This document shows positions 8,446 through 18,571 of a stretch of 64,000 nt of DNA, in pieces. The notes under the pieces were generated by a model that was not told the DNA's origin, did no database searches, and saw only the letters and a list, made by a program, of their open reading frames with translations. The position numbers were made by a program, and so were the translations under genes. This DNA comes from Peribacillus kribbensis DSM 17871 (lineage in GTDB: Bacteria; Bacillota; Bacilli; Bacillales; DSM-1321). The stretch spans positions 1 to 64,000 of the forward strand of contig NZ_AUMQ01000035.1 in NCBI RefSeq assembly GCF_000430765.1, written 5' to 3'. Numbering within the stretch: the stretch's first letter is position 1; each line of letters starts with the position of its first letter.

Positions 8446-8523
8446 AAAAAATAGATTCAGAGATAAGGGGGCAGGATTGCCCCCGGCAATCTTGCCTCCT
8501 AAATTGAAGGAGGACATTTATTT

Positions 8524-10326
8524 ATGTGTGGAATTGTTGGATATATTGGAAATCAAGATGCAAAAGAAATTCTGTTAAAAGGCTTAGAGAAGCTTGAATA
8601 TAGAGGATATGACTCTGCAGGCATTGCCGTACGGGACAATAGCCAGGTTCATGTATTTAAGGCAAAGGGGCGCATTGCTGACCTTCGGGCCGTAGTAGAT
8701 GCCTCCGTGTCTGCCAATACAGGAATCGGCCATACACGATGGGCTACCCATGGTGTGCCAAGCCATGACAATGCACATCCTCATCAGAGCACTGCCGGCC
8801 GCTTTACACTGGTACACAATGGAGTAATCGAGAACTATTCAATCTTAAAGCGCGAATATCTTGAAGGTACTGCCTTTGTCAGTGAAACCGATACGGAAGT
8901 CATTGTACAGCTGATTGAAAAATTTGCGAATGAAGGAATGGAAACGGAAGAAGCATTCCGTCAGACGCTTAAGCTTTTAAAAGGATCTTATGCTCTTGCC
9001 CTGCTGGATGAACAAAATGACGAGACCATTTTTGTAGCTAAAAACAAAAGTCCTCTTTTAGTCGGAACAGGCAGTGATTTCAATGTGGTGGCCAGTGATG
9101 CCATGGCTATGCTCCAGGTTACAGATCAGTATGTCGAGCTGATGGATAAGGAAATGGTTATTGTCACAAAAAATGACGTTACCATTAAAACATTGGACGG
9201 AACGGTCGTGGAGCGGAGCCCATATAAAGCAGAATTGGATGCAAGCGACATTGAAAAAGGCACCTATCCGCATTATATGCTAAAAGAGATTGACGAGCAG
9301 CCGCTGGTCATCAGGAAGATCATACAAAAATATCAGGATGAACAGGGAAGCCTGCAAATCGATCAGAATATTTTAGACGCTGTGACGTCCTCTGATAGAG
9401 TCTACATCATTGCTTGTGGAACAAGCTATCATGCAGGACTTGTCGGTAAACAGCTGCTTGAGCAGATGGCTAAAATACCTGTTGAAGTACATGTAGCGTC
9501 TGAATTTGGCTACAATATGCCTCTTCTTCCTGAAAAGCCATTGTTTATCTTTATTTCTCAAAGCGGAGAAACAGCAGACAGCCGTGCGGTTTTAGTTGCA
9601 GTCAAGGAACTGGGCCACAAAGCATTGACCATCACGAACGTACAAGGCTCAACCCTGTCCCGTGAGGCTGATTACACACTTCTTCTCCATGCAGGCCCTG
9701 AAATTGCCGTGGCCTCCACAAAAGCTTACACTGCGCAGATTGCAGTCCTTTCTATACTTGCCCATGTTGCTGCTGCTTCCAAAGGAGAGGCAGAAAGCAT
9801 GAACCTTGTAAAAGAATTGGGAATCGTGGCAAATGCTATGGAAGTTCTTTGTGATTCTAAAGAAGAAATGGATTATATTGCCCGCGAATATCTGTCATTC
9901 ACAAGGAATGCATTCTTTATCGGACGAGGCATTGACTATTATGTCGGCTTGGAAGGCGCCCTGAAGCTTAAGGAGATTTCCTACATTCAGGCTGAAGGAT
10001 TTGCTGGCGGTGAGCTTAAGCACGGAACCATCGCCCTTATTGAAGAAGGAACGCCTGTTGTTGCCATTGCAACACAGGAAAACGTAAACCTCAGCATCCG
10101 CGGAAACGTAAAAGAAGTTGCGGCGCGCGGTGCCAACCCTTGCATCATCTCCATGAAAGGACTGGATACAGACGAAGACCGCTTCGTGATCCCGGCCGTT
10201 CATGACTTATTATCACCTCTTGTCTCTGTAGTACCGCTTCAGCTGATTGCGTATTATGCTGCCCTTCACCGTGATTGTGACGTGGATAAGCCGCGTAATC
10301 TGGCTAAGTCAGTTACTGTGGAGTAA
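8524..10326 (+). CDS. glmS: Glutamine--fructose-6-phosphate aminotransferase (isomerizing)
   Basis: GlmS makes glucosamine-6-phosphate from fructose-6-phosphate and glutamine, the entry step to amino-sugar synthesis. The 600-residue protein begins MCGIVGYIG, so Cys2 becomes the N-terminal nucleophile of the glutaminase domain (about 1-230, with GHTRWATHG and VHNGVIENY). Two SIS sugar-binding domains follow (about 285-420 and 455-590, with [10 protein letters not shown] and the C-terminal [11 protein letters not shown]). Length is normal. AAGGAGG precedes the start. It is controlled by the ribozyme in its leader. Confidence 0.97.
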   Translation: MCGIVGYIGNQDAKEILLKGLEKLEYRGYDSAGIAVRDNSQVHVFKAKGRIADLRAVVDASVSANTGIGHTRWATHGVPSHDNAHPHQSTAGRFTLVHNGVIENYSILKREYLEGTAFVSETDTEVIVQLIEKFANEGMETEEAFRQTLKLLKGSYALALLDEQNDETIFVAKNKSPLLVGTGSDFNVVASDAMAMLQVTDQYVELMDKEMVIVTKNDVTIKTLDGTVVERSPYKAELDASDIEKGTYPHYMLKEIDEQPLVIRKIIQKYQDEQGSLQIDQNILDAVTSSDRVYIIACGTSYHAGLVGKQLLEQMAKIPVEVHVASEFGYNMPLLPEKPLFIFISQSGETADSRAVLVAVKELGHKALTITNVQGSTLSREADYTLLLHAGPEIAVASTKAYTAQIAVLSILAHVAAASKGEAESMNLVKELGIVANAMEVLCDSKEEMDYIAREYLSFTRNAFFIGRGIDYYVGLEGALKLKEISYIQAEGFAGGELKHGTIALIEEGTPVVAIATQENVNLSIRGNVKEVAARGANPCIISMKGLDTDEDRFVIPAVHDLLSPLVSVVPLQLIAYYAALHRDCDVDKPRNLAKSVTVE

Positions 10327-10406
10327 GTGGGCTAAGTAAGAAACCCAAAAACAACAACAAAGAATTGAATGCAAAACTCGGCTAAATAACCCGATTAATA
10401 AAAAAA

Positions 10407-10438
10407 CCTGGTTAGTTTCTATCTAACCAGGTTTTTTT
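10407..10438 (+). terminator. Terminator of glmS
   Basis: CCTGGTTAG/CTAACCAGG stem, 7-base loop, and seven T residues. Confidence 0.88.
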
Positions 10439-10497
10439 GTATGATCCGGAACTGAAAAGTTGTTCGTCATCCTGCCATTTGAATCTTTAATTAAGTG

Positions 10498-10529
10498 TAA
10501 AAAATAGGGAACCGAATCGATTCCCCTAT
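10498..10529 (-). terminator. Terminator of the lic operon
   Basis: Read on the minus strand, an 11-12 base imperfect stem (AGGGGAATCG with CGGTTCCCT) is followed by ATTTTTTAC. It lies just past the licH stop. Confidence 0.7.
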
Positions 10530-10540
10530 AGTATTACGAA

Positions 10541-11872
10541 TTATACCATTGCTGCTTTTTTAAAAAACTGTGGCAGATATTCTTTATGTGCTTCAAGCAT
10601 CTCATCCAGGATTTGTTTCGCTGTTTTGTCAGAAGGAACCAGAGGATTAATGGTCATAGCTAAAAGTGCTGTATGATAATCACCGGTTACGGCAGCTTCT
10701 GCTGCTACCCGTTCAAATGATTTAATTTGCTGTACCAGTCCCCTCACCGATACTGGGAGGTCTCCAACGGTTACCGGTATAGGGCCTTCTTTGGTAATGA
10801 TGCAATTTACTTCAACTGCAGAATCGTTTGGGATGCTGGCAATGGCTCCGTTGTTTCTTGTATTGACGGTCTGGATATCGCGTTTGTCATTATAGATAGA
10901 ATTGATTAAGTTACATGCAGCATCACTATAATATGCCCCGCCCCGCTGTTCGAGCTGTGGTGGTTTTATGGCCAGCTCAGGGTCCTTGTATAGTTCGAAT
11001 AATTCCTTCTCTACTTGTTTTACTACCTCAGCCCGTGTGCCAACTTTATTTGAAGATTCAAGCTCTTCTTCAAGCATTTCTGCCGTTTTGAAATAATAGC
11101 GATGGTAACCGCAAGGGATAACCCCAAGCGCACGAAGAAAGTCGGGCTCCCAGCCTAAAGCCGCAATGTTTTTCATGGATAATGAATTTTCTGGATCTGC
11201 CATTTTTTCAATAACCTCATTCAGCACACTTACACCATCTAAGTAGACATTTAAACCAAATACCATGTGATTCAGACCTGCAAAGTCGACGTGGATTCTT
11301 TCCGGCTCCACATCCAGTGCCCCGGCAATGCCCATTTTCATTCCATAAGGTACATTGCACAAACCAACAACCTTATGGATATTGCTGTACCGTAATACAG
11401 CTTCAGTCACCATGCCGGCTGGATTCGTAAAATCAACCAGCCATGCATCCGGACAAAGTTCCTCCATGTCTTTACAAATATCTAAAATGACAGGGATTGT
11501 TCTGAGACCCTTAAACAGCCCGCCGGGTCCGTTTGTTTCCTGGCCAATCACATTATATTTAAGAGGAATGCGTTCATCCTTTGTACGTGCATCCAGCAGT
11601 CCTACACGGAACTGAGTGGTTACAAAATCAGCATCCTTTAAGGCCTCTCGGCGGTCCATGGTTAGATGAACTTCAATGGGTAGTCCTGCTTTCTTTACCA
11701 TACGCTTTGCCAGGGAACCAACGATCTTTAACTTTTCTTCCCCAGCTGGAATATCCACAAGCCATAGTTCACTAACAGGGAGTTCATCGTATCTCTTAAT
11801 GAAGCCTTCTACCAGTTCTGGGGTATAACTGGAACCCCCTCCTATGGTTACGATTTTAATTCCTTTTTTCAT
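10541..11872 (-). CDS. licH: 6-phospho-beta-glucosidase (glycoside hydrolase family 4)
   Basis: This enzyme splits the phosphorylated beta-glucoside that the PTS brings in. The 443-residue protein has the N-terminal NAD-binding loop [12 protein letters not shown] (residues 7-18) and the GH4 features [12 protein letters not shown] and VGLCNVPYG, with the family's metal-binding Cys (in GLCN) and His (in LNHMVFG). GH4 enzymes need NAD and a divalent metal and work by an oxidation-elimination route. Its ATG overlaps the licA stop by four bases, and it is the last gene of the licB-C-A-H operon. An aryl- rather than oligo-glucoside preference cannot be excluded. Confidence 0.92.
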   Translation of the reverse strand: MKKGIKIVTIGGGSSYTPELVEGFIKRYDELPVSELWLVDIPAGEEKLKIVGSLAKRMVKKAGLPIEVHLTMDRREALKDADFVTTQFRVGLLDARTKDERIPLKYNVIGQETNGPGGLFKGLRTIPVILDICKDMEELCPDAWLVDFTNPAGMVTEAVLRYSNIHKVVGLCNVPYGMKMGIAGALDVEPERIHVDFAGLNHMVFGLNVYLDGVSVLNEVIEKMADPENSLSMKNIAALGWEPDFLRALGVIPCGYHRYYFKTAEMLEEELESSNKVGTRAEVVKQVEKELFELYKDPELAIKPPQLEQRGGAYYSDAACNLINSIYNDKRDIQTVNTRNNGAIASIPNDSAVEVNCIITKEGPIPVTVGDLPVSVRGLVQQIKSFERVAAEAAVTGDYHTALLAMTINPLVPSDKTAKQILDEMLEAHKEYLPQFFKKAAMV

Positions 11873-12198
11873 AGCGTAATACCTCCATGTATAGATAAGT
11901 GTTCGTATAGCTCAACAAATTCTGAAGCTAAATCCTTTACGGTTATCGCAGTCATTAAGTGATCCTGAGCATGAACCATTAAAAGAGAAACTTCTGTTTT
12001 TTCTCCTCTGACTTCATTTTGAATAAGCGAAGTTTGAATATGATGAGCCTCATTTAATGCATTTCCCGCTTCTTTTAATTTCGCACGGGCTTCTGAAAAA
12101 TCCCCCTGCTTAGCTGCAGCTATCGCTTCCATGGCGCAGCTTTTTCCATTTCCGCCGTTTAGAATAACCTGGAACACAATTTCTTCAGATTCTGTCAT
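11869..12198 (-). CDS. licA: PTS lactose/cellobiose family IIA component
   Basis: This cytoplasmic protein takes a phosphate from HPr and passes it to IIB. The 109-residue, all-helical protein has the family pattern [20 protein letters not shown] near residues 15-34 and the active-site His in [10 protein letters not shown] near residue 78. Length is normal for the Lac-type IIA. It lies between the IIC gene (63 bases upstream) and licH (4-base overlap), so the three are co-transcribed. Confidence 0.93.
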   Translation of the reverse strand: MTESEEIVFQVILNGGNGKSCAMEAIAAAKQGDFSEARAKLKEAGNALNEAHHIQTSLIQNEVRGEKTEVSLLMVHAQDHLMTAITVKDLASEFVELYEHLSIHGGITL

Positions 12199-12261
12199 AA
12201 CTACATTCCTCCCAAATTATATAGAGGTGATTTCCCTTAACGGTCCAATTCTCTAAAATCC

Positions 12262-13629
12262 TCAGATTGCTTTTTTATTCGGTTCATTCACAGTAAATTC
12301 CGTTTCTTCTCTAGCTTTAATCTTATCCCACAGCTTAAAGAACGGTAAGTATAATAATAGATCAAGAGCGATACTTATTAATTGCATAATAGCACCAGAA
12401 ATATGTCCGCCAGTTGCTAAAAATCCTGATACAAGAGGCGGGGTTGTCCAAGGTACGACAGCAACTGTCTTGGCAACAAGTCCTGTACTCATCCCAATAT
12501 AAGCTGCAATCACATTAACAATGGGTGCCAAGAAAAATGGAATGAATAATAATGGATTCATGACAATAGGAGTCCCGAAAATCACAGGTTCGTTAATCAT
12601 AAACAACCCAGCAGGAAACGCCAGTTTTCCCAGCTGTTTTAATTGTTTGCTCCTTGACCAGAGCATAAATAATAAAACAAGTGCAATTGTACCGCCTGTA
12701 CCGCCAATGGTTACAAAGCTCCCATAGAACTCATTCGTAAAAATAGCTGACGGTGCCTGGTGATGAGCAAAAGCTGCTGCATTATCACCTGTTGCTTTTA
12801 ACCAAATTGGGCTCATAATGGTACCCACTATGTTGTCTCCATGAAGACCCATGATCCAAAATAAACTGATTAAAAATACTACAACGATCTGTCCGGCTAA
12901 GTTTCCTGTTAAAGCACTAAGAGGCTCTGTTAATACAGCTCCAACCACATCATGTAAAGATGAAGCACTTGTTGCTCCGATTTCATGAAGATAATCGATT
13001 AGAAGACGTACTAACCAGGTAGCTGTTACTACGAAAAATCCTGGAATTAAAGCAACAAATGACTTACTTACTGCCGGTGGAACACCATCGGGCATCTTAA
13101 TCACAATGTTTTTCTTAAGAACCCAGCGAAACACTTCTGTTGCGAAGATCCCTAGAACAATGGCAACAAATATACCGGCACTTCCCATATACGCAGTAGG
13201 AATAACATCCGTTACAGTATAAGTATGTTTCGAACCATCCGGAGTAAATGCGGTGGCAAATGGTGTTGCAATCAGGAAGGAACACAATGCGATTACCCCT
13301 GATGTAACAGCGTCGATTTCATATCTTTCGGCCAATCGGTAGGCAACACCAAAGGCTGTAATCAATCCCATCATTCCAAATGTGGCCGCTTGCGGAATTA
13401 ATAGTTTTGCACGGATCGCTTCACTTGTAATCAAATACTGGCGGTTTGGATCATCTCCAAAGTAAGGGAGGAATGCAATGATCAAAAAGAAAGAACCGAT
13501 GATAATCATGGGCATGGATAATGTAATTCCATCCCTTAATGCTTGCAAATGCTTTTGGGTACCTAACTTTGACGCAACCGGCATAAAGTGGTTCTCTAAG
13601 AAATTTAAAAAGCGGTTCATTTCATTCAC
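12262..13629 (-). CDS. licC: PTS cellobiose/lichenan family IIC permease
   Basis: This is the membrane channel of the sugar PTS. The 455-residue protein has about ten hydrophobic segments and family motifs: GLHGDNIVGTIMSPIW, then FMINEPVIFGTPIVMNPLLFIPF with the conserved E in NEP, and VPWTTPPLVSGFLATGG near the C-terminus. The length fits the LicC/CelB group. The ribosome site is GGGG before the ATG at 13629. It is six bases from the IIB gene. Confidence 0.93.
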   Translation of the reverse strand: MNEMNRFLNFLENHFMPVASKLGTQKHLQALRDGITLSMPMIIIGSFFLIIAFLPYFGDDPNRQYLITSEAIRAKLLIPQAATFGMMGLITAFGVAYRLAERYEIDAVTSGVIALCSFLIATPFATAFTPDGSKHTYTVTDVIPTAYMGSAGIFVAIVLGIFATEVFRWVLKKNIVIKMPDGVPPAVSKSFVALIPGFFVVTATWLVRLLIDYLHEIGATSASSLHDVVGAVLTEPLSALTGNLAGQIVVVFLISLFWIMGLHGDNIVGTIMSPIWLKATGDNAAAFAHHQAPSAIFTNEFYGSFVTIGGTGGTIALVLLFMLWSRSKQLKQLGKLAFPAGLFMINEPVIFGTPIVMNPLLFIPFFLAPIVNVIAAYIGMSTGLVAKTVAVVPWTTPPLVSGFLATGGHISGAIMQLISIALDLLLYLPFFKLWDKIKAREETEFTVNEPNKKAI

Positions 13630-13635
13630 CCCTTA

Positions 13636-13938
13636 TTATTTTGTTAAGCCAAGAGCAAACTTCACTACTTCAGCCCCATTCATCATTCCGTAGTGAACGG
13701 GATTGATGGAATCAACTGGAATTCCTTTTTCTTCGCCCAACTTTTTAAATTGAGAAAGTAAGTAACGAACTTGAGGTCCCAGTAATAATACTTGAGCTTC
13801 GTCAATATGATTTTTTACATCATCTGCACTAACAGCCCATATTTTACCTTCAAGTCCTTGATCTTTGGCGTATGATTCCATTTTGGTTACTAATAAACTA
13901 GTACTCATTCCTGCAGCGCAGCATAATAAAATATTCAT
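13636..13938 (-). CDS. licB: PTS lactose/cellobiose family IIB component
   Basis: IIB is phosphorylated on cysteine by IIA and phosphorylates the sugar during transport. The 100-residue protein opens [20 protein letters not shown], with the phosphocysteine in the [11 protein letters not shown] loop (Cys6 or Cys7), and contains [12 protein letters not shown]. The start at 13938 is chosen by the loop position and AGGGGG upstream. It is the first gene of the operon. A close relative lies at 16384 on the other strand beside licR. Confidence 0.93.
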   Translation of the reverse strand: MNILLCCAAGMSTSLLVTKMESYAKDQGLEGKIWAVSADDVKNHIDEAQVLLLGPQVRYLLSQFKKLGEEKGIPVDSINPVHYGMMNGAEVVKFALGLTK

Positions 13939-14113
13939 GATAATCCCCCTATAGGTTAATTTAAGTTGTCCGAATATTAAGTACATTAAATTAATATTCT
14001 ATCCAAAGAAAGGGATATGGGAGAAAATGTAACGTGATATTCCCTTCTTGAATTGCCCATTTACGGCCTATTCCACAGTATCAGCGAAATTATGCGGAAA
14101 AAATAAAAACCCG

Positions 14114-14119
14114 ATTATA
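14114..14119 (-). promoter_or_regulatory. Candidate -10 of the licBCAH promoter
   Basis: On the minus strand TATAAT stands at 14119-14114, about 175 bases before licB. No good -35 is seen at 17 bases, which would fit a promoter that needs its activator LicR. No LicR site is proposed. Confidence 0.4.
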
Positions 14120-14215
14120 AAGAGAAATAGCGGATATCCTTTAGGTTCCTTTTAACCTCCGTTTCAGTAACTTCCATTTTAATAGGTTTGCTATATCTGT
14201 AATTGAATTCTATAA

Positions 14216-14229
14216 TTAAAGCGCTTACA
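14216..14229. promoter_or_regulatory. Candidate cre site (CcpA operator)
   Basis: TTAAAGCGCTTACA differs from the CcpA cre consensus (TGWAANCGNTNWCA) only in its second base. It sits in the licBCAH/licR divergent region, which fits glucose repression of a beta-glucoside system. Confidence 0.55.
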
Positions 14230-14311
14230 TTTATATCTCTTCTTTTTCCGTTGCTCAAAGGAAAAAGTTATTCAGACTATAAGGAAAATTCATGAAAATA
14301 ATGGATTGATA

Positions 14312-14340
14312 TTCAAGAAAGGGTAGAGATGTGCTAAAAT
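14312..14340 (+). promoter_or_regulatory. Promoter of licR
   Basis: TTCAAG, a 17-base spacer and TAAAAT with an extended -10 (TGC directly upstream). It is 45 bases before the licR start. Confidence 0.5.
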
Positions 14341-14385
14341 ACTACATTAAAAAATAGCTATTTTCATCATTAGGGGAGGATCTAC

Positions 14386-16341
14386 ATGCTTAATTCTCGG
14401 ACAACTTCCATTTTGCGGGAATTATTGAAAGCGGAAACATTTTTGACGAGCGAGTATTTAGCCCAAGTCCTTACTGTAACTTCAAGAACCATCAGGAGTG
14501 ATATAAAGGAATTGGAAGCCACTATCGAAAATTATGGTGTTTCCATTAAATCGATCAGAGGAACTGGATACCAGCTTGAAGTACATGATGACCACATATT
14601 TCGTAAGCTGCTGAAAGATTTTTTAGACGAGGAAAATGATAAATATAATGAGATTCCCATTTGGCCGGAGGATCGCGTTCGCTTTATCATCAGGCGGCTT
14701 TTGCTGGCAGATGGATATTGCAAAATTGATGAAATTGCTGATGAGTTATTTATTAGCAGATCGACTTTGCTAAAGGATTTAAAAAATGTAAAATCCATTC
14801 TTCTTCAATATGGAATTAAACTGGATAAACGCCCGAACTTTGGCCTTAAAACAATCGGGGACGAGTTTAAGCATCGTTTGTGCATTTCAGACCATCTCTT
14901 CGGAAAATTTAGAGATGAGCTGGAGCTGGCACAAACGGATTTGCCTATCCATATAAAAGAAGATTTGAACTTTATTAGAGAAGTTGTTGTAAACCAGTTA
15001 AATGAAATCAATATAAACTTATCGGATATTGGGTTAAATAATCTATCCATTCATATTGCAATTGCCTACCATCGTATCAAAAGCGGAAACTATGTGACAT
15101 TACATTCTAATGAGATGCTTGAATTTAAAAAAGTTAAGCAATATCAAGTGGCAGAGAAAATTGTAAATGAACTCGAAAGAAAATCAAATGTTCGTTTTCC
15201 TGAACAGGAAGCGGCATATATAACGATCCATTTGCTTGGAACAAAGATCATAACGGAGAGGCATTTTTATGAAAGTATCGTCCCTGGGTTTATGGGAATA
15301 CAAATTGAATCAGTTGTAAAGAAGATCCTCCATGTAATTGACGAGGAGCTCCATTTGGGGATTAAAGAAGACAAGGAACTGTTTGCTGCGATTTGCCTGC
15401 ATTTGAAGCCGGCCATTCATCGTTTTCATTATGGGATAAATTTGCCTAATCCCCTGCTAGAGGATATTAAATCCAATTATCATATAGCATATCAAGCGGC
15501 AGTGATTGCAGGCACTATTCTTAAGCAGGAATTGAAAATAGATATAAACGAAAACGAAATGGGCTATTTAGCCATACACATTGGGGCTGCCATTGAGAAT
15601 ACAAAGGGGACAGAACAAGCAAAAAGATGTTTAATTGTTTGTGCTTCAGGAATGGGAAGTGCCCGCTTGTTAGCATCCAAAATCCGCTCAAAATTCAGGG
15701 ACAAGATTGATATTGTTGGCACAACTGATTATTACAAGCTAAATCTAGTTTCTTTACATGACATTGATTTCATAATAAGTACGATTCATATTCCAATTGA
15801 TCTGCCAATCCCTGTTATTCAAGTTCATACCATTTTAGGAGGAGGGGATTTTGAAAGGATCGAGATGATTCTAACGCGGGCTGATATGCAAAAGATCCCA
15901 TTTATAAAAGAAGAGTTAGTTTTTCTTCAGCAGGGCTTTGAAACAAGTGATGAAGTTTTGGCCTATTTATGTAAACAGCTGCAAGCTTTGTGCCTCGTTA
16001 ATGAAAACTTTTTAGAGAGTGTTAGGGCAAGAGAACAACTATCATCCACTAGCTATGGGAATTTTGTGGCCATTCCACATCCTGTGACACCCCAGACAGA
16101 AACAACCTTTTGGGCTGTTTGCACCTTAAAGAAACCAATAGACTGGGGAGGGAAAAGAGTTCAATTCATTTGCCTGCTAAGCGTTGAGAAGAATAGCATA
16201 AATGATTTGCAGAATATGTATGATTATTTAGTCGAAATGATAGATGATAGTCAAATAATGCAGCAATTATTGAAATGTAAAACATATAAAGAATTTGAAG
16301 CAGTCTTCTCCAGCAAATACAAGAATGTTTCTATGCAATAA
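14386..16341 (+). CDS. licR: PRD-containing transcription activator of the lic operon (LicR/BglG-type)
   Basis: LicR activates a divergent PTS operon and is itself controlled by PTS phosphorylation. The 651-residue protein shows the expected order: an N-terminal HTH (residues 1-70), a second HTH (about 80-160), two PTS regulation domains (about 190-290 with NNLSIHIAIAYHR, and 300-405 with FAAICLHLKPAIHRFH and MGYLAIHIGAAIE), a IIB-like domain (about 413-500, RCLIVCASGMGSARLLAS) and a IIA-like domain (about 505-650, FVAIPHPVTP with a phospho-accepting His). GGGGAGG precedes the ATG. It faces licBCAH and is followed by an orphan IIB gene. Confidence 0.92.
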   Translation: MLNSRTTSILRELLKAETFLTSEYLAQVLTVTSRTIRSDIKELEATIENYGVSIKSIRGTGYQLEVHDDHIFRKLLKDFLDEENDKYNEIPIWPEDRVRFIIRRLLLADGYCKIDEIADELFISRSTLLKDLKNVKSILLQYGIKLDKRPNFGLKTIGDEFKHRLCISDHLFGKFRDELELAQTDLPIHIKEDLNFIREVVVNQLNEININLSDIGLNNLSIHIAIAYHRIKSGNYVTLHSNEMLEFKKVKQYQVAEKIVNELERKSNVRFPEQEAAYITIHLLGTKIITERHFYESIVPGFMGIQIESVVKKILHVIDEELHLGIKEDKELFAAICLHLKPAIHRFHYGINLPNPLLEDIKSNYHIAYQAAVIAGTILKQELKIDINENEMGYLAIHIGAAIENTKGTEQAKRCLIVCASGMGSARLLASKIRSKFRDKIDIVGTTDYYKLNLVSLHDIDFIISTIHIPIDLPIPVIQVHTILGGGDFERIEMILTRADMQKIPFIKEELVFLQQGFETSDEVLAYLCKQLQALCLVNENFLESVRAREQLSSTSYGNFVAIPHPVTPQTETTFWAVCTLKKPIDWGGKRVQFICLLSVEKNSINDLQNMYDYLVEMIDDSQIMQQLLKCKTYKEFEAVFSSKYKNVSMQ

Positions 16342-16383
16342 CTCTTGCCCCAAATGGGATTCCTGAAGCTATGGAGGGATAGG

Positions 16384-16713
16384 ATGAATATTTTATTATG
16401 CTGTTGTGCAGGAATGTCTACCAGTCTATTAGTTTCAAAAATGAAGAAAAGCGCATTAGAGCAAAATCTGCAATATCGGATCCGGGCTATTCCAATTGAG
16501 GCAGTAAGAAAGGAAGTTGATCAGGCAGATGTATTGCTTCTGGGGCCGCATGTTCGATATATGTACCAGTCATTTAAAGAGTTAGGTGAAAAAAAGGGGA
16601 TACCGGTGGCTGTAATTGATATGGAGTACTATGGGACTTTTAATGGAGCAGATGTCTTGAGGACTGCAGAAGAACTTTATAGGGAAAAGCAGTATAAAAG
16701 TTTGTCATTATAA
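16384..16713 (+). CDS. Second PTS lactose/cellobiose family IIB component
   Basis: A 109-residue IIB protein opening [20 protein letters not shown], with the phosphocysteine loop and [20 protein letters not shown]. It clearly resembles the licB product at 13636-13938 but differs through the middle ([18 protein letters not shown]). The start at 16384 has GGAGGG upstream. It lies 42 bases after licR on the same strand, so it is probably co-transcribed with the regulator. It could be a spare transport subunit or a dedicated phosphate donor to LicR; neither is shown. Confidence 0.88.
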   Translation: MNILLCCCAGMSTSLLVSKMKKSALEQNLQYRIRAIPIEAVRKEVDQADVLLLGPHVRYMYQSFKELGEKKGIPVAVIDMEYYGTFNGADVLRTAEELYREKQYKSLSL

Positions 16714-16742
16714 ATCCTATCTTTTGTATAAAGTAGCGCTGA

Positions 16743-16778
16743 AAACCTTCCTTCACTATACTGTGGAAGGTTTTTTTG
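16743..16778 (+). terminator. Terminator after licR-IIB
   Basis: AAACCTTCC and GGAAGGTTT form a 9-base stem around a 13-base loop, followed by T residues. Confidence 0.8.
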
Positions 16779-16924
16779 TTCTTAATTATAAATTACTTGA
16801 GTTGGTTCAGAGCCAAGCCTTACCTGCAGATTCCTATTCTATTTTGATATATTAAAATAACAAAACGCGTCTAATTAAACGACTATTTCAATTTATAAAA
16901 TCATTATGAATATTAATAATGGGA

Positions 16925-16953
16925 TTGTTGAATTTGAAGATATGTTATAAAAT
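16925..16953 (+). promoter_or_regulatory. Promoter of the nupG leader
   Basis: TTGTTG, 17 bases, TAAAAT. It is about 20 bases before the purine aptamer, the usual arrangement. Confidence 0.5.
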
Positions 16954-16971
16954 ATGAAGAACAAAAAAATT

Positions 16972-17044
16972 ATCCTTGTATAATATCAGTTAAATGGTCT
17001 GATAGTTTCTACCCGGCAGCCATAAATGCCGGACTACAGGGAAG
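16972..17044 (+). promoter_or_regulatory. Guanine-type purine riboswitch
   Basis: The aptamer has stem P1 (CCTTGTA with TACAGGG), the core TATAAT...GTTTCTACC, the loop CATAAATG, and the 3' junction GGACTA. The base in the specifier position of GACTA is C, which selects guanine/hypoxanthine (adenine aptamers have GATTA). The region 17087-17143 after it (inverted repeat GCAGCGATCT/AGATCTCTGC then a T-rich stretch) probably forms the expression platform, though a classic terminator is not clean. Confidence 0.9.
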
Positions 17045-17222
17045 TGTGATGATTGATTGAGATGAACATGCAGGCTAGTTCCCTTTGGCAGCGATCTTCG
17101 TAGATCTCTGCTGGGTGAATAGGATTGTCTTTCGCATCTCTTTTTCATGCTTCAGTCTGTGGTTGAGGTAGAAAGGGAGGCTGTGTTATACAGGAAATCC
17201 TATGATAAAGGGAGTAGTTGGT

Positions 17223-18416
17223 ATGTTTTTTTTATTAAATATTCTAGGGATCCTCGTCGTTTTTGGACTCGTATTCCTTTGCTCTCCAAATAAAAAGGCC
17301 ATTAAATGGCGTCCAGTTCTAAGTTTGCTTATCGTTGAGCTGTTGATTACCTGGTTTATGCTTGGAACCAAAATCGGAACATGGGTCATCAATCAAATTG
17401 CTTCATTTTTTACGTTTCTCATTTCTTGTGCAAACCAGGGGATAGCCTTTGCCTTCCCCTCCGTCATGGCGAACCCGTCGGTGGATTTCTTCTTTAGTGC
17501 ACTAATGCCGATTATTTTCATCATTACCTTCTTTGATATTCTGAGTTACTTTGGAATTCTGACATGGATCATTGATAAGGTCGGCTGGGTGATTTCCAAA
17601 GTCTCAGGCCTCCCTAAGCTGGAAAGCTTCTTCTCCCTGCAGATGATGTTCCTGGGGAATACAGAGGCTCTGGCCGTTATCCGCCAGCAGCTGACGGTGC
17701 TAAAAGAAAACCGCCTGCTTACATTTGGTATCATGAGTATGAGCAGTATCAGCGGATCGATTATCGGAGCCTATTTAAGCATGGTTCCTGGGGAATACGT
17801 TTTTGCTGCCATTCCGCTGAACTGTTTAAATGCCCTGCTGCTTGCGAGTGTGCTGAATCCCATCCCAGTCAGTAAGGAAGAAGACATTGTCTATGTCCCT
17901 TCCAAGGCGGAACGGAAGGATTTCTTCTCTACCATCTCGAATAGTATGATGGTCGGGATGAGAATGGTCATCGTCATTTTAGCGATGGTTGTCGGCTATG
18001 TAGCATTGACTGCCGTGGCAAATGGGATTTTAGGATTTTTCATTCACGGGTTGACCGTGCAGAAGATCTTCTCCGTTATTTTCAGTCCGTTTGCCTTCCT
18101 GTTGGGATTGTCAGGCCATGATGCCATGTATGTAGCCCAGCTGATGGGAATCAAGCTCGCAACGAATGAATTTGTAGCCATGATGGATTTGAAGAAGCAT
18201 CTTCATTCACTGCCGCCGCATACCGTTGCAGTAGCTGTTACCTTTTTGACTTCCTTTGCCAACTTCAGTACGGTCGGTATGATTTATGGGGCCATCAGCT
18301 CTATCATGGGAGAAGATAAGTCCCGAATCATCGGAAAAAATGTATGGAGGCTTCTAGTGAGCGGTATTGCCGTTTCACTCTTGAGCGCTATGTTTGTTGG
18401 ATTGTTTATCTGGTAA
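17223..18416 (+). CDS. nupG: Concentrative nucleoside transporter (purine nucleosides)
   Basis: NupG-type CNT proteins import purine nucleosides with protons or sodium. The 397-residue protein has about ten membrane segments and the CNT signatures FFLQMMFLGNTEALAVIRQQ-like (SFFSLQMMFLGNTEA, near 140), ISGSIIGAYL, and LSGHDAMYVAQLMG in the C-terminal half. The ATG at 17223 is chosen because GGGAG lies eight bases upstream and the length then equals the known Bacillus protein; an ATG at 17202 is less well placed. Control by a guanine riboswitch supports purine nucleosides as substrate. Confidence 0.9.
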   Translation: MFFLLNILGILVVFGLVFLCSPNKKAIKWRPVLSLLIVELLITWFMLGTKIGTWVINQIASFFTFLISCANQGIAFAFPSVMANPSVDFFFSALMPIIFIITFFDILSYFGILTWIIDKVGWVISKVSGLPKLESFFSLQMMFLGNTEALAVIRQQLTVLKENRLLTFGIMSMSSISGSIIGAYLSMVPGEYVFAAIPLNCLNALLLASVLNPIPVSKEEDIVYVPSKAERKDFFSTISNSMMVGMRMVIVILAMVVGYVALTAVANGILGFFIHGLTVQKIFSVIFSPFAFLLGLSGHDAMYVAQLMGIKLATNEFVAMMDLKKHLHSLPPHTVAVAVTFLTSFANFSTVGMIYGAISSIMGEDKSRIIGKNVWRLLVSGIAVSLLSAMFVGLFIW

Positions 18417-18450
18417 AAAAATAATTTATTATAAATAAATAGTTCTATCA

Positions 18451-18480
18451 GTACACAGCCAAAAGGCTGTGTACTTTTTT
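18451..18480 (+). terminator. Terminator of nupG
   Basis: Perfect 10-base stem GTACACAGCC/GGCTGTGTAC, loop AAAA, six T residues. Confidence 0.9.
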
Positions 18481-18571
18481 CACTTCCAGATTTTTTCAAC
18501 TATATGAGAGGCTGCATCGTCTAATTTTTAAAAGCATTCCGAACAGGAAGTGAGAAATTGAATGAAACTAA

